Shown here piece after piece: positions 27,654 through 39,700 of a DNA stretch of 64,000 nucleotides. Source of the stretch: Durusdinium trenchii (taxonomy: Eukaryota; Sar; Dinophyceae; Suessiales; Symbiodiniaceae); the NCBI GenBank assembly GCA_963970005.1, contig CAXAMN010000026.1, forward strand, positions 195,994 through 259,993, given 5' to 3'. The stretch's first letter is position 1, and each line of letters begins with the position of its first letter. Both the position numbers and the translations under genes were made by a program. The notes under the pieces were generated by a model that was given only the letters and a program-made list of their open reading frames with translations, did no database searches and was not told the DNA's origin.

Positions 27654-30599
27654 ATGGACCAATCCGACGCCAGCACTGCATCTTTTGGAGCAGCTGCTGC
27701 GGCCGCAGATCGGATGAGTGCATCCCACAACTCTAGTCCAGGTACGATCGAAGCGGAGACTCTGACAGCGGTGAGAGAAGATGCGACAGGTAGAGCACGA
27801 AGTCGTTCCCCGTCAGCGCACTCGACACCACCGGGGGGAACACCGAGATCAGGCCGTAGCCTTAGGGAGACAAGGAGGAGGACTGACACCGGAGCTGTGA
27901 GAGTGTTAGCATTGGAGGATGGGTCAGCTGTACCAGTGCCGTCGGACAGCGAAGCTGGAGATGGAGCAAGGGCAAGCACTGACAACCTACAACTAGCACG
28001 GGCCGATGGAGACCTGAATGCGAAGTGTGCGCAACTACTTGCCGAAGTGCATATGTTGAACCACCAAAACGCATGGATGGTCGAATGTGAGCAGAGACAG
28101 AACCAGATTATACAACACGAGACCGAAGTCCACGAAGTAGTGATGGCACACCTCGAAGAATGTTATGTCGAAGGATATGGAAATCAACGAAGAATCTCCC
28201 AACTTACAGAATCCAGAGACTGTTTGCTCTCAGCAGCACACGACCTGCAATACCAGATGGACACTGATCGTGTGGCAATGCGGGATCGTCTCACCCAGTT
28301 AGGGGAGTACGCTGATCGCAACAGCGCAGAGATGGTTAGTCAAGTTGTGAACATCGGCACGGAAGAGATCCAGGCTATATCGGCGGAAAGAGATCGAGCC
28401 GTAACCGAGATCATGACTACAATCGCAGATGCTGAGAACGTCAAGGATCTGTGTAGACAGGAGTTAGTTGGACTACAAAGGCAGAGTGCCAGAAACAAAC
28501 ACGAATATGCTGAAGAGATGAAGATGAGAGAAGCAATGTATGCAAACAAGATCAAATGGTTATCAGAAGAGAATGAGGAGCTCAACAACCGATCTAATAC
28601 TCAGGACAAGTTCATCTTGAGCATCAGAGAGCAATTGAAGAAGGCGAACGAGGAGTTGACTCAGACGAGGATTCAAGGATCCGATCGACCGTTTCAACCA
28701 TCTAGCGCCGAACTCAAGAAGGCCGAAGCCAAGGTGAACATGTTGGAAGAGGACATTCTACGTAAAGAGAGGATGCTGAAACGTCTTCAGGAAGAATTGA
28801 TCGAATCAAGCGCAAGTGAAGCACAATTGAAGGTCGCACTGAAGTTGAAACCACCAGACATGGGATCAGAACCCAGTGTGGAGAATGAGATGATGACCAA
28901 GCTTAGAGCGGAACTTGAACGTACTGAAAAGTTATTAAGGTCCGAGGAGAAAGAGGCAATTGAGTACTACGAAGGTATGATGCAGAACCAACAGGACATG
29001 ATGGAATTCGAAGCGCATGCATCACGGCTCAGAGATGAGAGGAATAAGTACCGGAAGAGGTACGAAGAGGAGCGCGCAAGTGCAGAGAATGCAGCCGCAA
29101 CCGAACATGGTGCCGCTTCATCCTCTAGCTCAGGCGGCTCCAAGATATCTCGGAAGGAACACGAGAAGATCAACATCCCTGCATGGCCCAAGATACACGA
29201 CCTGGAGGTTTGGAAATCCCAGGTTGTAGCGGCAGTCGTGACGGCATCGGGCGACGAGAAACAAGAAGACTGGATCCAATGGCTCTCGGATGCCTTCAGA
29301 TCACCATATGACCCATTTCTACTCGAGACATCAGGCGAAGCAAGGTTCGCTAGCATAGACGCTAAGCTAGGTATCGCCCTACATACGATCATCCACGCAG
29401 CAGGTGAGAGATCTCATGACGTACAACTGAAGGTGAGGCAGATGATGCAGAGACGTGCGAGAGGCACAACCCCTGGAATGGTCAAGGGACGAGAAATGTT
29501 AGCGTTGATCGTCGATAGTTTCCGGAGTGCCGACAACGTTGATGTGATGTATGCATCCAAGCACTTATTCGATCTAAAGTTCCCTGGGGATAATCAACTA
29601 TCCAGATTCCTTGGACAGTGGGATGAGATCATATCAGGTATGGATGCGGATGACATGCTTCCTGACAAAGCACTTCGCAACCTGCTTTGGGATAAGATTA
29701 AGGATTCCAAAGTTATGGCGTTAGACTTGTCTGTGTACGACAACATGTTGGATAAGGATCCGGATAAGACCTACCAGAAGTTACGAGAGATCATGACGAA
29801 GTGGATACGGAAATCAATTGAGACCACAAACAAGAAAGAAAGGGAAAAAGCTTTTGGGAACATCGTGAAAGCCACACCAGCGGCGGAGAAGAAGGACCCT
29901 AAAGCGAAACCCAAGAATACCAAGACCGATCCACCGAAACATGACGCCGCTCCAGTACTTCCTCAGGCTAATCCGAAGGACCACAACAAGAAGGACAAGA
30001 AGCAGGATCGTGGAAGATCAGCCACGAAGAGCCCAAAAGGGGATCGTGGCAGGTCAGCGACTCCAGCAGATACGGCCAAGATAGGATGCGCTTTCCACTT
30101 CTATGGGAAAAACGGATGTTCTAGAGGAGACAAATGCAAGTTTAGTCACCAAGAGAAGCACAAGAGTTCTGCTAAGAAACCAGAAAACCTCAAGGGTGAC
30201 AGATCAAAGAGTCCCGGTGGCAGGAGCAGTAGCCCTAGGCCAATGAAGGATCAGATCTGTTGGAATTGGCAGAAAGGGTCGTGCAAGTTCGGGGACAAAT
30301 GTCAACGTCAGCATCACGCTGCTCCTGCTACAAAACAAGAGGCTAGAGGCAAAGCCAAGCCCAAACCGGCTGCGCCAGCCTTCATGCTTTGCGGAGACAT
30401 CGAGAGTGATGACGAGGACGTACAACCCGCACTTCCCAACGTACAACAAGGTAAGCTGGCGCTTCGCTTTAAAGTCAGATTCGATGACCAGGCGAATGTG
30501 ACCACGTTCACCTGCGATCCTGGTAACGAGCTAACCGTCCCTCCAAGAAGAAGAAGAATGAGGTGCAGAAGGTGGACACCGAGCTCATTTCGTCGTTGA
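27654..30599 (+). CDS. Element B ORF1: Gag with coiled coil and CCCH fingers
   Basis: This 981-codon frame begins with the ATG after the leader. The first 130 or so residues are Ala/Ser/Thr/Arg-rich. A long coiled coil runs from about residue 130 to 480, followed by the Gag core (from about 29140, INIPAWPKI) and a Lys/Pro-rich linker. Two CCCH fingers follow: C-x9-C-x5-C-x3-H at about 30088-30150 and C-x7-C-x5-C-x3-H at about 30258-30315. Here coiled coil and Gag core are one frame, unlike element A. The frame ends in an Arg-rich nonsense-looking tail; the protease frame (-1) opens after 30526, so the change of frame falls in the CCAAGAAGAAGAAG tract near 30543. Programmed slippage or an indel are both possible. 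Confidence 0.88.
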   Translation: MDQSDASTASFGAAAAAADRMSASHNSSPGTIEAETLTAVREDATGRARSRSPSAHSTPPGGTPRSGRSLRETRRRTDTGAVRVLALEDGSAVPVPSDSEAGDGARASTDNLQLARADGDLNAKCAQLLAEVHMLNHQNAWMVECEQRQNQIIQHETEVHEVVMAHLEECYVEGYGNQRRISQLTESRDCLLSAAHDLQYQMDTDRVAMRDRLTQLGEYADRNSAEMVSQVVNIGTEEIQAISAERDRAVTEIMTTIADAENVKDLCRQELVGLQRQSARNKHEYAEEMKMREAMYANKIKWLSEENEELNNRSNTQDKFILSIREQLKKANEELTQTRIQGSDRPFQPSSAELKKAEAKVNMLEEDILRKERMLKRLQEELIESSASEAQLKVALKLKPPDMGSEPSVENEMMTKLRAELERTEKLLRSEEKEAIEYYEGMMQNQQDMMEFEAHASRLRDERNKYRKRYEEERASAENAAATEHGAASSSSSGGSKISRKEHEKINIPAWPKIHDLEVWKSQVVAAVVTASGDEKQEDWIQWLSDAFRSPYDPFLLETSGEARFASIDAKLGIALHTIIHAAGERSHDVQLKVRQMMQRRARGTTPGMVKGREMLALIVDSFRSADNVDVMYASKHLFDLKFPGDNQLSRFLGQWDEIISGMDADDMLPDKALRNLLWDKIKDSKVMALDLSVYDNMLDKDPDKTYQKLREIMTKWIRKSIETTNKKEREKAFGNIVKATPAAEKKDPKAKPKNTKTDPPKHDAAPVLPQANPKDHNKKDKKQDRGRSATKSPKGDRGRSATPADTAKIGCAFHFYGKNGCSRGDKCKFSHQEKHKSSAKKPENLKGDRSKSPGGRSSSPRPMKDQICWNWQKGSCKFGDKCQRQHHAAPATKQEARGKAKPKPAAPAFMLCGDIESDDEDVQPALPNVQQGKLALRFKVRFDDQANVTTFTCDPGNELTVPPRRRRMRCRRWTPSSFRR

Positions 30600-33500
30600 G
30601 AGCCCTCAGAGTGAGCAACATAGCTGCACGAGTAGCACATGCCAAAGGTAAGATGATGGAGCTATTCTATGCTGAACACATTGCCAAGGCATGGATACAA
30701 ATCACTCAAGGTGAAGGAATCGAGGTGAACGTCGACCTGTCTGATTTCAACACCAGAGAGGTAGTAAGGAAGGATTTTGTCGACTACACGATACCAGGAA
30801 CCACGATGTTCATGGCTGTGGAGAGGTATGATGGAGCACCAATACGCTTCATCATGGACACGGGATGTGGACACGATTTGATCTCAAGAGAGAAAGTCAA
30901 TGCCATGGGCCTTACCACCAAGGAAGGACCCAAATCCGTGAGCTTCATGACAGCGAATGGTGTAACTAGTACATCAGAGATGGTGGACATCAATGTGGAC
31001 GAACTACCCATGAGGTCCGAGGCACACGTGTTGGAAAGCACACCATCAGTCTTTTCCATCGGGAAACGGTGCATGGAACAAGGGTACTCATTCATATGGC
31101 CGGCAAATCAATTGCCATACCTCATCGACCAGAACGCGAACAAGATTCCGCTATCGGTGCATGACAACATACCCTACATCAAGGTGAATGATGATGACGG
31201 GAGATGTTTACCAAGACCAGACGGCTTGGCTACGATACTTCATCGCATACTGTCAGGTGTGGGGCATGAAGACGAGGTCACAACAGGTCAGGAGACACAA
31301 CAAGAGGAACTTCCGCCCAAGAAACCACGGAGACGGAGGAGAAAGAAGAAAGATAACCAGAGAGGTCAGGATGGTGAATCTGATATCAATCCAGCTGTTG
31401 CAGGCGTCGAAGGAGAACCAGAGGAACACGGTGATGACAGGTATTCTCCTGAAGAGGAATATGACGGGGAAGACCCGAGATTCGATCGTGATCACGAAGG
31501 TCAAACTGAAGAAGCCGGAGGCGACGAACATGGAGGTGATGCGGATTCTGAACGAGGGGAGAGTGACATTGATGAAGATGAAGAGGGACTATTGGAAGTC
31601 GATGTGGTTGACGGGGAAACCAGACTATCAAAACCAGGAGTGCTGAAGAACGAGGCGAAATCCATATTGCACTTGATGACGCACCGATACAAGAACCCAT
31701 ACTGCAAGTCATGTGTGAGAGCAAAGATGAAGCACTACAAGACTAGCAAGGGAGCTTTCAAACGGAAATTGAAGGCATTCGGTGACCTTATCACTTTCGA
31801 TCTCATGAACACTCAGAAGATGGCGAGAGATGGGATCATGCCGGATAAGGACATATTGGTGATTCGAGATCGGTTCACTGGTGTGATATGGGGTTATCCA
31901 TTGAAAGCAAGCAATAGTGACGAAGTGGTGCAGGCAATGAAGCACTATATCGGTAAGAGAAAGGTCACCAACGCTTACTCGGATGATGCGCCACAATTCG
32001 AATCAGCACTCAAGGAACTCCGGATTCCACTAGACCAGTCGCTTCCAGGACATCCCCAGAACAATTCACTCGCCGAAAGAAACAATCAGTTCCTGATGCT
32101 TACCACATCGACATGCCTACTAGAAGCCGGACTACCACCATGTTTTTGGCCATTTGCAGTGGAATGCGTAAGCCATTTATTGAACATCGAGAAGCTGAGC
32201 GATGGCAGCAGTGCATGGTTGAAATTGCACAAGAGCGAATTCCCAGGCATGGTGATACCACTTGGAGCGAAGGTGTTCTTCAAACCTAGTGATGCGAGAG
32301 AAAGAGACCAAGATCACAAGTTCGACCCCAAGAGCATTCCTGGCATCTTCGCAGGATACGTTATGGGAACCGGGATGAACTGGTCGCGGAAATACAAAGT
32401 ATGGGCCATAAGCGATTTCGCACAACAGAATCTAGGCTATGATGCCGAGAGACCGTTGAGGAAGTTGATTACCCCTCACATCACCGAGAAGATCTTCCAA
32501 GACGACGGAATAGAATTTCCATTGAAGAAGGAATACGAAAGGTTGAACAGCACACTCGAAGGAATGAAAGTCCTGAAGGAGAGATCCGGTTCTCCAGATG
32601 CACCTACCAATCCCGAGTTACCCGATCCCGGCGATGGCGACGATCAAGACGATGACGATGATGCGCCTGATCCACCAGACGGGGATCTGAAGTCAAAAGC
32701 TAGCGAAATTGACGCGATCGAGGATAAGAAAACGGAAGAACTCACAGAGAAGAAGAAAGAGGAGTACTCCGGTCCCGATCACTACTCCGTTGGGGGGCCA
32801 GGTGATAACATAATTTACTTGAACAACGACGGCGAACACGTCAAGATCGCAACGGACGGTCGTCTATATAGAGTGGGATCGGATGGAAGGCGACTCTTCC
32901 ACAACTCACCAAGACCCAAGGACTACCTTACACCTGAAGAATGGCAGAAGCTGTCGGTGAAAGATAGAGCTATAGCCAAGAAGGCCGGGAAACATGTAGA
33001 CAAGGTCGTGGATAGATTGTCGAAGAAAGCGAAAGGACTTGGGAGCAGTACGGATAAGAAGGAGGACGAGGAGCCTGATGAACTCTTGAAGGACCTGGAA
33101 GACGCCAAGAAGGGTGACGAAGGAGATAATGAAAAGAAGTCCAAGAAAGACAAGAAGGATAAGAAAACCAAGAAGGATAAGAAATCCAAGAAAGAAAAGA
33201 AGTCTAAGGGTAAGGATGAGAAGGGTGGAGGTGGACCAAGCTTGGCTATGCCTACTACCTTTATGGAGTGGGACACTGATGATGATGACCCATGGTCACC
33301 TAAATCCTTTACATCCGAGTCCACGTGTGTCCCCAGTGATGAAGAATTCCTCACCGATTGGGACGAGAGTGCCATGTGGGAGGACAACGATGACAATATT
33401 GCTATGGCGGCTTGGAAGACGGAGAACGTCTACAATCCACTGAACGGTCAGATATGTTGTTGCATCACTGGTGATCCCATTGACAACGATGTAGTTGATG

Positions 33501-33667
33501 AACCATTTCCGACGATGCCATGTGTGGTGCGTGATACGCAACATCGCCCAAAACTTATGGGCAATAGGTTGTTCAACGCTGTGGTATCAAGACCTGTGAG
33601 CCGTGCTGAGATCTTATCCAATAAGAAGGCAATGCAATCTATGTTGGATGAGTGGGGCGGACTCTGA
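30563..33667 (+). CDS. Element B ORF2: aspartic protease and integrase
   Basis: The frame is 1034 codons long; 30563 is a GTG and there is no evident initiation ATG, so it is expected to be made as a fusion with Gag. The protease site FIMDTGCGHDLIS is at about 30850. The acidic linker (31260-31600) precedes the integrase zinc module HLMTHRYKNPYCKSC (about 31670-31715). The catalytic residues sit in ITFDLMN, YSDDAPQF and NNSLAER. A Lys-rich linker follows (33000-33230). The frame ends at TGA 33665-33667, in the place where A reads straight into the reverse transcriptase. The downstream frame is the same phase and similar without a gap, so this is one internal stop, perhaps a CGA-to-TGA change. 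Confidence 0.87.
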   Translation: MQKVDTELISSLRALRVSNIAARVAHAKGKMMELFYAEHIAKAWIQITQGEGIEVNVDLSDFNTREVVRKDFVDYTIPGTTMFMAVERYDGAPIRFIMDTGCGHDLISREKVNAMGLTTKEGPKSVSFMTANGVTSTSEMVDINVDELPMRSEAHVLESTPSVFSIGKRCMEQGYSFIWPANQLPYLIDQNANKIPLSVHDNIPYIKVNDDDGRCLPRPDGLATILHRILSGVGHEDEVTTGQETQQEELPPKKPRRRRRKKKDNQRGQDGESDINPAVAGVEGEPEEHGDDRYSPEEEYDGEDPRFDRDHEGQTEEAGGDEHGGDADSERGESDIDEDEEGLLEVDVVDGETRLSKPGVLKNEAKSILHLMTHRYKNPYCKSCVRAKMKHYKTSKGAFKRKLKAFGDLITFDLMNTQKMARDGIMPDKDILVIRDRFTGVIWGYPLKASNSDEVVQAMKHYIGKRKVTNAYSDDAPQFESALKELRIPLDQSLPGHPQNNSLAERNNQFLMLTTSTCLLEAGLPPCFWPFAVECVSHLLNIEKLSDGSSAWLKLHKSEFPGMVIPLGAKVFFKPSDARERDQDHKFDPKSIPGIFAGYVMGTGMNWSRKYKVWAISDFAQQNLGYDAERPLRKLITPHITEKIFQDDGIEFPLKKEYERLNSTLEGMKVLKERSGSPDAPTNPELPDPGDGDDQDDDDDAPDPPDGDLKSKASEIDAIEDKKTEELTEKKKEEYSGPDHYSVGGPGDNIIYLNNDGEHVKIATDGRLYRVGSDGRRLFHNSPRPKDYLTPEEWQKLSVKDRAIAKKAGKHVDKVVDRLSKKAKGLGSSTDKKEDEEPDELLKDLEDAKKGDEGDNEKKSKKDKKDKKTKKDKKSKKEKKSKGKDEKGGGGPSLAMPTTFMEWDTDDDDPWSPKSFTSESTCVPSDEEFLTDWDESAMWEDNDDNIAMAAWKTENVYNPLNGQICCCITGDPIDNDVVDEPFPTMPCVVRDTQHRPKLMGNRLFNAVVSRPVSRAEILSNKKAMQSMLDEWGGL

Positions 33668-33715
33668 GATGAGGAAACATTCGACGGGTCGTGGCTGAGA
33701 GAATATGATGAGATA

Positions 33716-36700
33716 GTGGCAACCTCCAAGAAGAAAGGGGAAGAAGTTCACTTAGCAAGAGTACATGGAATATGTGTGGAAAAGAACTACCAACTGCCTG
33801 ACGATGACCCGAAGAGGAAGTTCAAAGGGCGAGGGGTTCTACTCGGAGATCAGGTGAAGAACCAGAACTTCGAGGCAGCATTGTTCCAGGACCTTGGAAA
33901 CTCTCCAGCTACATTCGAAGCTGCTCGATGGGCCGATTTCTACGGTTGCCTGGAAGGTAATGATGTACAGGTGGCAGACGCCATTAGAGCATATATCCAA
34001 GCATTATTGGGCGGTGTACCGTGTTGGGCTGAACTCCCGTGGGAAGCGTGGCCCAAGCACTTGCAAGAGGAGATCACCAGAAGGGGTCTCAAACGTCCTA
34101 TGTGTCGTGTGAACAAAGCATTATACGGACATCCAGACTCTGGAACGATGTGGGAGCAACATTGCGACGAATCTGTACGTGCATTGGAGTTCAAACCCGT
34201 CGGACCAGAATGGCCGTCGATGTATTACCACGAAAAGTTAGACTTGCTGTTAGTGATATACGTGGACGACTTGAAGTTGGCAGGGCCCAAGGAGAACTTG
34301 AAGAAAGGTTGGGACCTACTCCGATCCAAGCTACGCATTGAACCGGAAACCGAGGTCGGACTGTATTTAGGATGTGTTTTGTCGAAAGGCGAAGATAAAT
34401 TGGCCGATGGTTCCAAAGTCACTACAATGACATATGATATGAGCGCTCTGCTCAAAATGAGCGTGGTCAAGTACCTCGATATAGTAGGTAAGGACACAGT
34501 ATTGAAGAAAGTTGCAACGCCAATGTTACCGGATGTCACAAAGGATCATCCGTCGAGAGCACCATGCAGTACCCAAAAGGGACTTGCTGTCACATGCACA
34601 TGGTGTGGTACTTGTTTCTCGCCTGACCAGGCAGCTTCCAAGGCCAGGTCAACAGACGATGACGTCAAGTCTGATGCGAAGGAGCAACCTCGTGGTACCC
34701 TAGCGCCTCATGCTGCTAGTCTCCTAATGAAACTGTTGTACGCTGCTAGAATAGCGCGTTTCGACCTGTTAAGGGCCATCAATGTGCTGGCTCGTAATGT
34801 GACAAAATGGACAGTTGCCGACGATGCTAAATTGCACCACCTGATGTGTTACGTGCATCATTCAGCCGATCAGAAAATGGTAGGTTGGGTCGGTGATTCC
34901 AAAGCAGACCTGTCGTTAGCCCTATTCGCAGATGCGGACTACGCAGGATGTGGTCAATCGTTGAAGTCGACTTCCGGTGCACACATGCATGTCCAAGGCA
35001 AACGAACTCGTTTCCCGTTGGCAGGAGGTAGCAAACGTCAAGGGTGCGTTAGCCACTCCACCCCGGAGGCTGAGATTGTAGCGGCGGATTACGCATTGAG
35101 GACACTTGGAATCCCGAGCATCAGTGCATGGGAGACTTTGATGAGGACGCCACCAAGAATAGTCTTTTATGACGATAATCAAGCGATGATCAATGTTATG
35201 AGGAGTGGGAGGAACCCCACGATGCGTCACATGGAGCGCACTCATGGTATTTCCATCACTTGGTTGTATGAGATGTTCAAGCGTGACTATCTGTTGCTTG
35301 TATATGAGGTTACTGCTCGTATGGCTGCCGATATCCACACTAAAGGGTTCGATGATGCCAACTCATGGAAACATGCGTGCCTGCTGATCAATATACTGAG
35401 CGACGATGGTCTGCGCAGCCAAGCATTGCTCGACTTGATGAAGCCAACTCATGATGGGTTGTCTTACGCCAAGCAGCTCCAGAAAGACCGTCACAGTAAG
35501 GTGCCAACATATCCTTACACCACCATTCCGGTTGTCCCGCCACAACTGTATCAGCCGGGACTTTCGAGCAAAGAGGGACTGCAAGAGATCCCTGGATACG
35601 ACCCCTACGTTATGGTTCGTACTCCCAAGCTGTACAGGCTGCGTCCACCACGGGCTCCCCCTGATATGGCATACCTTCGCAGCACTTGGATCTTGCAGGA
35701 CGCGCAATGGCAACAGATCGAGGATAAGGTCGATCCTAACTTAGAACCCGTTCGGTTTGACCGCTGGGTAGAACGCGCGTTCTTTCAGTTTCATCCTTTG
35801 TCTTCTCCGTTACCCGAAGCGTCCGCTCCTGCGTCCGGTCATTTCAACGCTGCGATCCTTCCACGTCTTTTGTTTAGCTTGCGTCCGCTTGTCCAATGTC
35901 GCGAGTTGCAACAGACTCTCCGTGATTCGTCCTTGTACTTGTCGATTCATCACTGCTCGACCTCTGCCTTACATGTGCTCAACGCCCTGACACGCCTTGT
36001 GCATGGGGGGAATGGGGGGTCTGGGGGGTCTTCGATGATTTTCGACAATTTTGTTTCGGATCCTGAAGAGCAAGAGCACTCAGTTCACGATCATTGGGAG
36101 GTAGACGAAGAAGCTAAAACGCTAACAAGAATACACTCGTCTCCTAGGAGAAAGGCGTTCTGCCCGGGTGACGCACCATCTTGTCCAGTCGACATGTCAC
36201 GGATCAAAGACGATAGGATGACTTACCGTCAAGGAAGTCAGTTCGAGTCATCAGATTTTGAGGATTGTGTCAAGGACTATTGGCGACACTCAGGTGGAGG
36301 TACGCATACCAAAACGCACCTTCGATGGATAGGCAAGACTGTGTTCACCCTTAGGGGAAACGACGCTGAATCGGAGAACGAGGAAGCTCAATCGGCTGCA
36401 ATAGCGTTATGTAGCACCCCAAAGCGTATGAAAACGATCCCATTGAAGGATATCATTGTCCCAACGTTCGTCTCCGTTAGCAAAGCCAAGAGCGAGGAGA
36501 GCAAAGAGCACAGAATAGTTGATGTCAACTTGAGACGACATGATGGGGAGATTGCATATCGGTACCAGTTCGTGTTGTGCGAAGAAGATGACAACCTAGC
36601 CGCCCGCGACGAGCGGATGGTAATTGATCTGTACGACATAGGTAAAGAACCCGCATTCATCCTACTGTGTTCAGAGGAATGTAATCACTTCACCCATTTA

Positions 36701-39700
36701 GCGGCGAAGCACGATTGCACCATCGTCACTGTATCTCAGAGCGATGACCTCACTTCACCATACGGAATTGCACGTGCGCTCGCAACAGTACGCTCGGAGA
36801 AGGATGCAGTAATGTTTGCAGGACCCTGTACAGGCGGATCAGCATGGTCGAGATACAACGCTAAAGTCAGCGATGCGATAGCTAAATCCATAGAGCTTAA
36901 ACGAGCGCTATACTGGGACCTTTGGGAACGTTTTGAAACTGTTATGACTCGTGTTTTGAGGATCGGAGCCGCCGCACTGTTTGAACTACCAAGATACTGT
37001 GCCTACTGGAAAGATCAAAGGGTTCAACGTTTGTTGAGCGGCACTGATTGCGACTGTCATGTGTTTGATGGATGTATGTACGGGTTAGGTGCTGAGTTCA
37101 ACGATTCGCACTCCAACAAGAAACTCATCAAGAAACCTTGGGAGATTGTATCATGGAATCTTGAGTTTGGCGACCAGCTCAGCAGAACATGTGACAAGAG
37201 CCATAGCCATAGAGATTGTGCAGGTAAATACACTAAGACTACTCAATTATATAATAAGAAGATAGTCGGCATTATCCTGAAGACCGTGACCAAGAGAATC
37301 GCTGAATTCCAGAAGTCTGAGAAGATGATGCATGCCGTTCCGTGCCTTATGATTCGAGCCTTGGGTAGTTCCTTCAACGAACGATCAGTGTGTGATGCAA
37401 CATCAAACGAGACTGTATACACATGTGATGAGCATGGGACACAAATATCACACGTACGACGGATCGAACCACATGGCATTCATGATTTTCAGGCCTGTTG
37501 TGTTTGTTTGTGTGACCACAGCACTGCTTCACCCGTACGCTTCAGCGACGTGGCTATGGCTTCTGTTGGTGGTGTCATGAACTATAACAGCAACACGAGC
37601 GGCTACCCGACTTTCATCATCAAGATCCTCGATGGCCTGGTTGAGATGAGGGAGAGAGGGCAGATCACCCTACCTCCAAGGATGTCGAAGAGTACGCATG
37701 GGTTGGATGTGGTTGAAGCATGGATTGCCGTCGGCATTCCTCCGCTCGTCCCGTTATCCATCAACTATGCAATGTCCAGGACAAAATCCGATGACACCAA
37801 GTTCTTGACCGCTTCACTGAAGAAGTTAGTGGGCTACATGAACGAGGACGAGAAGAAAGAGAAAACTGGCGACTTGGCAAGACGCTATAAGCTATCCATG
37901 GCCACCATTAAGGGGCGCTTCGGGAACGATGCGAGTGGGGTTTTCGGCAACCTTTCTCGCTACCTTGTGGAGCCTCAGGAGATTGGGGCGATCGATGACT
38001 TATGGGACGACGTCCGCGACTTCATCAACAGCGGCAGACTCAATGACACTATGGTTGCCTACCAGCAATGGAGGAACCTGTCCGGGTCGGCCAATGAGAG
38101 CATGAACATGCGTGAAGCCGCGGATCCGTCAGATCACGTCTATGCTACCCGCCTCGAGAGTTACTACACGATCTTCTATCACACCTCTGACAAACTCACC
38201 AGTCGAAACGCGAAGGAGAAGGTACAAGAGCTGATAGAGACGGTGAACGGAGAAATCCGCAACATGGCACTGGCAATAAGGGTCCACAACTCGGACAGCG
38301 CGTTGGACAAGATCCACGTGATCGATGTGCTCGAGGACCTGATTGCCAGGAAGAGAGGATTGCCAAAATACAGGTCGGCGGCTCAGAACCATATGGAGAC
38401 CTTTCTAGGCTCCATGAGTGTAATGGTACAATACCTTGACAACTGCAAGCCTCCGGTAGCCCTGATAATACCAGAAGAACTCAGATTCATGAGGGAAAAA
38501 GTCATGCCGATGATCAATCAGTGGATCCCGGTTGAACCCACAATGTTTCGAGTTCAGTACAACGCAGCTGCAGCGGAGAGCGGAAGGCAAGATGAGTACA
38601 ACCGGCGGAGCAGCGCCTTCAAATCCTACACCGAATACATCGAGGAGATGAAGAAGAAAATCGAGGACAAAGTTATCCCCTCGTTACCATTTTGGGACAT
38701 GGTGGAAAGTGAAGGTCCTGAGCCCCCTGACGTCGCTCATAGGCCAAAGTGGTGCCCGCCGCTTCAGATCTACGGTGACTTTGCTAGGCCGAAGGCCAAA
38801 CCAATGCCTCGCGCGCCAAGACCTCCTCCACCGTCGTCGTCATTTGAACAGCAGAACTTTTCGGAGCGTCCTTCCGACAGTTCAACTGGACATGGGCCGG
38901 CGTCCTCCAAGCGGTGGGGAAGGACAGGTGGATCAGCATCCACCGGTGCGGCATCAAGGGACATCTCAGTCACTACGTGGTTTAGAATGCCGTTACCGAT
39001 GGGGTCATCCAAATACTACGTATTTGGGAAAGACTATTTTTCGCAAGACATGAAGGTCTACGCAATGGTCAGCACCAATCAGGTGCCATCCGGGCACATC
39101 GTAGAAGGTCCCTGTACCGTTAACGGACAGATGACATGGTTGCAGTACTTACGAAGGTTGACGTCGTATTTGATGTTCTGGCATGGGGGGTACCAAGAGT
39201 CGGTGATCGATCGGAACTACTACAAAGAAGACGCCCATTGGTTCGCTCAATATACCAACATCTACGACTCAACACAAGTGTCACTTGCTGGAGGGCTACC
39301 ATCTCCGAGAACGCTATACAACCTTTGTTACCCAATGGAAGCCAAGGTGATTGATGAAGCGGAATTGGAGCTGAGGATGCGTGAGACATTGAAGGGCTTT
39401 ATCCCAAGTGTCACGTGCCAGCCAGCGACTCGCACCAACGACGGTGAGAGTGTGCACTGTGAGTTCATCGGCGCCATGAAGACCAGTAAGGTGATTTTGA
39501 TGTCTGACTTCGAGTACATCACCAAATCGAATTCCGGAAAACAGACAGTGTTCGCCCAGAGCTTATTGTCACTTGGATGGGATAAGGTTATCAACATGTC
39601 ATGTACGCCTGAGTACAAGAAGGGAGTGATGACGGATCCATATGGTTTCATCAACTTCGTTCGTGATCGAATTGATGATGTCAAACGCCATGAACCCACC

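Noticed and set aside
30563..30565. GTG at 30563 as a start codon for the element B protease frame
   Set aside because: Nuclear translation does not normally start at GTG, and the frame is open upstream; a fusion with Gag is more likely.
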